Of a DNA stretch of 64,000 nt, positions 59,485 to 64,000 are shown piece after piece. The stretch is from contig JAODUO010000183.1 of assembly GCA_025642075.2 (NCBI GenBank), positions 215,001 to 279,000 of the forward strand, written 5' to 3'. A program made the translations under genes and the position numbers. Below the pieces are notes generated by a model. The model saw only the letters and a list, made by a program, of their open reading frames with translations, had not been told where the DNA came from and made no database searches. This DNA is from Ridgeia piscesae. Taxonomy: Eukaryota; Annelida; Polychaeta; Sabellida; Siboglinidae. Within the stretch, counting starts at the first letter, position 1; each line of letters starts with the position of its first letter.

Positions 59485-62090
59485 TAACAAGATTTAACAA
59501 GATTGCCACCTAGAGATTCAACTCTAGATGGCAGGTGGACTAGGAAGCCATTTGGCTTATCGAGAGTCCAACCTATCTATCTAAGTATACCCCGCCCTTC
59601 TTAGGTATATGTCGATTTTATTTTTAAATATATTAACACTACTAGCACCTACACAATCAGCTGATAATCTGTTCCATTCGTTTACTGTTCTTTGTGAAAA
59701 TGAAAATTTTCTAATATCTAGTCTACACTGCTTCTTTGCTAATGTAACTCCATGTCCTCTAGTCCTTCTCTCTTCCTTGACTGTGAAAAAACTATTTCTG
59801 TCAATATTTTCATATCCATTCAATATTTTAAACACCTTAATCTGATTTTCCTCTCAATCTTCTGGTTTCTAGTGTTGTTAAACCACATTCTTTAGACGCA
59901 TTTCATAACTAATATTCCTGAGTTTTGGTATCTTTTTGGGTTGCTCTCCTTTGTACTCTTTCTAGCATATCAATATCCTTCTTGCGATATGGCCTCCATG
60001 CTTGTATACAATATTCTAAGTGAGGCCTAACTATTGTTTTATACAGCGGTATTATTAGTTCTTTTTCTTTGTACACTATATTTCGCCTAATTAATCCAAG
60101 AATTTGGTTTCCTTCGCTGCTGCAATTCCACACTGCTCTGATACCTTCATGTCAGCACTAATAGTTAACCCTAAGTCCTTTTCCTTTAAGGTAGTATTTA
60201 GTACAGTATCACCCATTGTATATTGTGCATCTTCATTCCCATGTCCTGTGTGAAGGCACTTACATTTTCCCAAAAATTTAAAACAGCATTTGCCACTTCT
60301 CAGACCATTCTATCAACTTATTAAGATCATCTTGTAAATGCTGTCTATCTGCATCACTTTTAATTTTCCTAAACACTTTTGTGTCGTCCGCAAACTTCAA
60401 CACCTTGCTTGTTGTGTCATCATCCAAATCATTGATATATATTAAGAATAAAATAGGTCCCAGTACTGATCCCTGCGGTACTCCACTCAAAACCGTTTTC
60501 CAGTTTGAAACCTCCCCATCAACTACTACTCTTTGTCTTCTATCAATAAGCCATTTTTCTATCCAGTTGATCATTCCATTTCCTATGCCATGGGCCTTTA
60601 GTTTAAGTAGTAGTCTTTGGTGTGGCACTTTGTCAAAGGCTTTAATAAAAATCTAAGTAGATTATATCTACTGGTGATCCCTCATCTAGCCACTTTGTGA
60701 CATTTTCCCAAAAAAACATAACATATTTGTTAAGCATGACCTCGCTTTTAAAAACCCATGTTGAGATGGGTTTATCAATTTATTTTTAACAAGAAAATCA
60801 ACCAGGTGATTTTTAATTAGTCTTTCTAATAGTTTGCAAATCACCGATGTTAAACTCACTGGTCTATAGTTCTCTGACTTGTTTCTCGAACCTTTTTTTA
60901 AAAAATGGTATAATGTTTGCTTCTTTCCATTCTAACGGAACTATTCCCCCCTCTAATGACAAATTGAACACAGTTGCAAGCGGTATGCTGATTTGTTCTA
61001 CAATTTCTAATAGTAATTTGGGAGGAATCCCATCCACTCCAGGTGATTTATTATCCTTCATATCTCTTATTTTCATAGCTACCATTGTTGGGGTTACAAT
61101 TAGTTGTCCTAAATAGTCAAACTCTCTCCCTTTGAACTTAGTCTCAAGTACTGGTAATATACTAATATCTTCCCTGGTAAACACCGAACTAAAGTACTCA
61201 TTTAGGTTTTCTGCCATTAAGAATCCCTCTGTTATTATGTTTCCATCACTACCTTCTAGAGGACCGACCTTATCCTGAACTTTCTGTTTACTTCGAACAT
61301 ACGCATAAAAACTCTTGCTGTCATGTTTTATATTAAAAGCTATTTTTTTTTTCGTAGCTTCTCTTTGAATTTCTAATTTCAGCTGTAGCTTGATTAAGTG
61401 CTTCTTTATAAATGCTATAGTCTTCTTCACTTCCGGTATGTCTATATGTCTTCCACATCATTTGCTTGTACTTGATTTTTCTAATGGCTTCCTTCGATAA
61501 GTGTTTCTTCTTTGACCGTTTCCCTGTTTTTTCAAGGGGACAAATTTGTCAACGACGCAGTCAATTTCACTCTTTAAAATATTCCAGCATTCTGTTGCTG
61601 TCTTATTCTTCAGTGTGTTATTCCAGTCTATCTTTGCTAAATATTCCCTCATGTCCTTATATCTTCCTTTGTGAAATGTTTTCCTGTACCTTATTTTTCT
61701 ATTCCGTTCTCCCTTTACTTTGATGATAAAATGTATCTGGTTGTGATCACTACACCCCAGTGGCTCACATATCTTGACATTATCAACAAATTCCTTCTGT
61801 GAGCTCAATACTATGTCTAACACGTTCTCGCCCCTGGTTGCTTCTAACACCTGTTGAGAAAGGAAACTATCTTGTACTAAATTTAAAAACTCTTGATCCT
61901 CTCTCCCGGTACTGTAGAGATGTTCACTGTATATGCCCATGGTTAAAATCCCCCATAATAATACAGTCCCGTTTACTCACTTCTTTGATAACGTTATGTA
62001 TTTTTTCATTCTCTTCCATGCTTATGTTTGGACTCCGATACACTAACCCAACAGTTAATGTTGACTTTCCTGTAACTATGTTACACGGAC
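59485..62090 (-). mobile_element. CR1-like LINE (family 1), longest copy
   Basis: The best preserved copy. Endonuclease part (LTVGLVYRSPNISMEENEK, CIIMGDFN near 61950; DIVLSSQ, CSDHNQIHF at 61458-61900), linker with SFYAYVRSKQKVQD, RT (SPGVDGIPPKLLLEIVEQIS, QGSVLGPILFLIYINDLDDD, FADDTKVF near 60390), and the C-terminus LRRAGYT at 59581. The 3' UTR is inverted relative to the other copies (GGTTGGACTCTCGATAAGCC) and ends near 59485 with AACAAGATTT repeats. The 5' end is truncated inside the endonuclease. A few frameshifts (60280, 60640, 60880, 61430) prevent function as read. Confidence 0.9.
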
Positions 62091-62418
62091 GTAATGGTTG
62101 GTTTTGTTTATTCCTAGATCCGACGACGCTCCCGCCTGCGACGTCGCAATGTCAAATGCACATAACTATACGAGACCTTCACGATCCTTTCCAGTTACTC
62201 GTTTGTCGTATCGTAACATCAAAGTAAGTTTCTCTAAGTGCATCGTAACTTTAGACTTACGATGCCGTTTCGAGATATCCGCCCAGGTGGACATGATCTA
62301 GTATTTCAGACTGTAAACACGGAAGTCGAAATGTTTGCGTCTTTTTATAACAACATAATAACCAGTATTTGTTTTCACAATATGAACATTGTAAATACGG
62401 CATATTTGTAATCTGTTA

Positions 62419-62419
<1 letters not shown>
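62091..62419. other. Unrecognised spacer
   Basis: No clear coding sequence; ends at an (AT)n tract. Confidence 0.4.

Positions 62420-62480
<61 letters not shown>
62420..62480. repeat. (AT)n microsatellite, left half
   Basis: Continues as 63830-63910 on the other side of the hAT-like element, so the two were probably one array. Confidence 0.85.
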
Positions 62481-62485
<5 letters not shown>

Positions 62486-63827
62486 CCGTAATATAACGAA
62501 GTACTTTTATTTCGTTACTTTACTTAAGTAGAACAGTTTATTTTTCTTGAGTAACGAAATACATTTTTGGAAGTACTTTTATTTGTAACGAAGTACAAAT
62601 ATGTGTACTTTTTTCTAAATGTAGTGAAGTACTCATGATTTCGTTGTTAAATTTGCAAATGTCCTAAAAGTAAAAGTCCGGGAATGATCTGCATCGGAAG
62701 CAAGGCAATGTTTGCAGTTAGCATAGCCATATTTACAACTATCAGCGGGAATGTACTACAAAAAGACACGTTAAGTGTCCTGGACTGGCTGGATTTCTGC
62801 TTCAGTTGAACAAACGATTTCTTTGTCACCTGATGAAGCCAATGAGATAATTGCAATCTGGGGTCTGGCGCTAATGCTGCTGAGCCTGAACTGGGTGTCA
62901 CAACTGCAGTGCAAGTCTTCATGACTGGGCAGCTAAGACAACAACGCCCATCAGTGGCATTGGCCCTGAGAATGTTAAAGCCTTGCATTGAGTAGATATG
63001 AAAAACAGCTACCTTACTTGTCTTCTTGTGTCTTGCATATTGGTCACAGTTTATTAGCTTTAGATGGTCAATGTGAACTGCACATGCTGTAGATATCGAA
63101 GACTCCCCGTTACCGCAAACATGCCGGTCTTGTGGAGCCACATCTTTATAATCTCTATCTATTTAAAATATACATCAGTGTGTGTAACTGTTTAATTTAA
63201 CTAAAGTATTTTATAAATGTTACAATTAGTAATTATTACAAATGAAGACACATTTTAAAAGACCGTTATTATAACCATTCATCTAGACCGAATGCCTCCC
63301 TCAAATAACACAAGATAAAATTCACCATACGTCCATCTATAACCCATGTTGATAGAAAACTTTAAAGAAAATATAATACCCCTATAACAACGTGAATTAC
63401 TACTAGTTCAACTTATGAATATGATGATTGCTGTGGGCCTATTATTAATAAAGCATGGTGTATTTACAACTTGTAGGCCTAGTTGACCTACGCAGTGTTG
63501 TTTGCATAATTTTAGTTCATAGTATTAAATATATTTGTTATGCATAGAACAAAAAATATAAAACACTTTATATCTGTTTGGTGTACACACTAAATTATAA
63601 TTGTGAATGTTGTTTTATTCAGTTTTAACAGTTGGCTGCATCGCCCATTGAGAACTACTTTCAGGAGAAAAGCACTTTTGTGTTTATTTTAAGTACATGG
63701 TTTTACTTTTTACTCGTACTTCAAGTACATTTTTCTAGAAGTACTTTTACTTTTACTTGAGTAGCTTTTTCTAGGGTTACCTTTACTTTTACTCAAGTAC
63801 AAAATGAATGTACTTGTATACTAGTCT

Positions 63828-63829
<2 letters not shown>
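62481..63829. mobile_element. Non-autonomous hAT-like element inserted in (AT)n
   Basis: The left end CAGAGCCGTAATATAACG and the inverted right end CAAGACTAGTATACAAGTAC are similar. Both subterminal regions are packed with AAGTACTTTTACTT and ACTTGAGTA motifs, characteristic of hAT ends. The 8 bp on each side (ATATATAT) would serve as target duplication but cannot be proven inside AT repeats. A 164-residue minus frame at 62647-63141 lacks hAT transposase signatures. Confidence 0.65.

Positions 63830-63910
<81 letters not shown>
63830..63910. repeat. (AT)n microsatellite, right half
   Basis: Pure AT array after the hAT-like element. The final 63911-64000 has GTAAGGGTTAGGGTTACA and nothing else recognisable. 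Confidence 0.9.
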
Positions 63911-63911
<1 letters not shown>

Positions 63912-64000
63912 TGGTGCCATTGTTGGTGTAAGGGTTAGGGTTACATTATATAAATCATTGGTGTTGATGTATATATATATTCACATATTCACATTTTGGG

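Noticed and set aside
62647..63141. hAT transposase remnant (164 residues)
   Set aside because: No RNase H-like, BED or C-terminal dimerisation motifs could be seen in this frame or its neighbours.

Overview
This is metazoan genomic DNA. It has spliced genes, a class A GPCR, PAN/EGF membrane proteins, a THAP/DDE transposase, Penelope-like and several LINE retrotransposons, tRNA-derived SINEs and very abundant microsatellites. Gene density is low and repeat density high. A marine invertebrate, perhaps a lophotrochozoan such as a mollusc, is my best guess, but nothing in the window fixes the species.

Host genes. A single-exon, degenerate rhodopsin-like GPCR lies at 2.1-3.05 kb (-). The most notable host content is a pair of paralogous two-exon genes for an undescribed membrane protein: signal peptide, PAN/apple-like domain, two EGF-like domains, a very long Ala/Gly/Val-rich hydrophobic segment and a charged tail. 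Copy 1 (+) has exons at 7906-8642 and 14796-15048. Copy 2 (-) has exons at 58298-59058 and 47737-47896. Promoter, exons, parts of the intron and the 3' flank are all collinear between copies, so this is an old inverted, tail-to-tail duplication. Each intron was later inflated by different transposons, to 6.2 kb and 10.4 kb.

Mobile elements, left to right. RTE fragment (1.1-1.5 kb); tRNA-SINE 'A' copy 1 (6.2-6.5 kb); L2/CR1-like LINE (9.65-14.25 kb) interrupted by a 1.37 kb TIR transposon; nearly complete RTE LINE (17.9-22.9 kb) carrying three nested insertions (two SINEs and a CR1-like LINE); a 1.76 kb hexamer array (23.3-25.0 kb); SINE 'A' copy 3 (25.1-25.4 kb); trinucleotide desert (27.2-28.95 kb); Penelope-like fragment (29.2-29.8 kb). 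At 30.65-45.2 kb lies a dead two-gene DNA transposon resembling the ISL2EU type: a THAP-DDE transposase (+) converges on a SWIM-YqaJ-PHD gene (-), and both start from inverted ends carrying the same CRE and YY1-like sites. A CR1-like LINE split its transposase, a 7.7 kb TIR-flanked segment split that LINE, and a 2.2 kb hAT element lies inside that segment.

The right part holds a degraded LINE (45.2-47.3 kb), a 1.1 kb graded microsatellite seeded at a LINE tail (49.2-50.3 kb), another LINE (51.3-54.15 kb), rearranged CR1-like pieces including an ORF1 esterase (54.8-56.45 kb), a long CR1-like copy (59.5-62.1 kb) and a hAT-like element inserted into an (AT)n tract (62.5-63.8 kb).

Many coding relics have single-base shifts at homopolymers. 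Some may be uncorrected long-read errors rather than real decay. All family assignments come from motif recognition by eye; no search was run.
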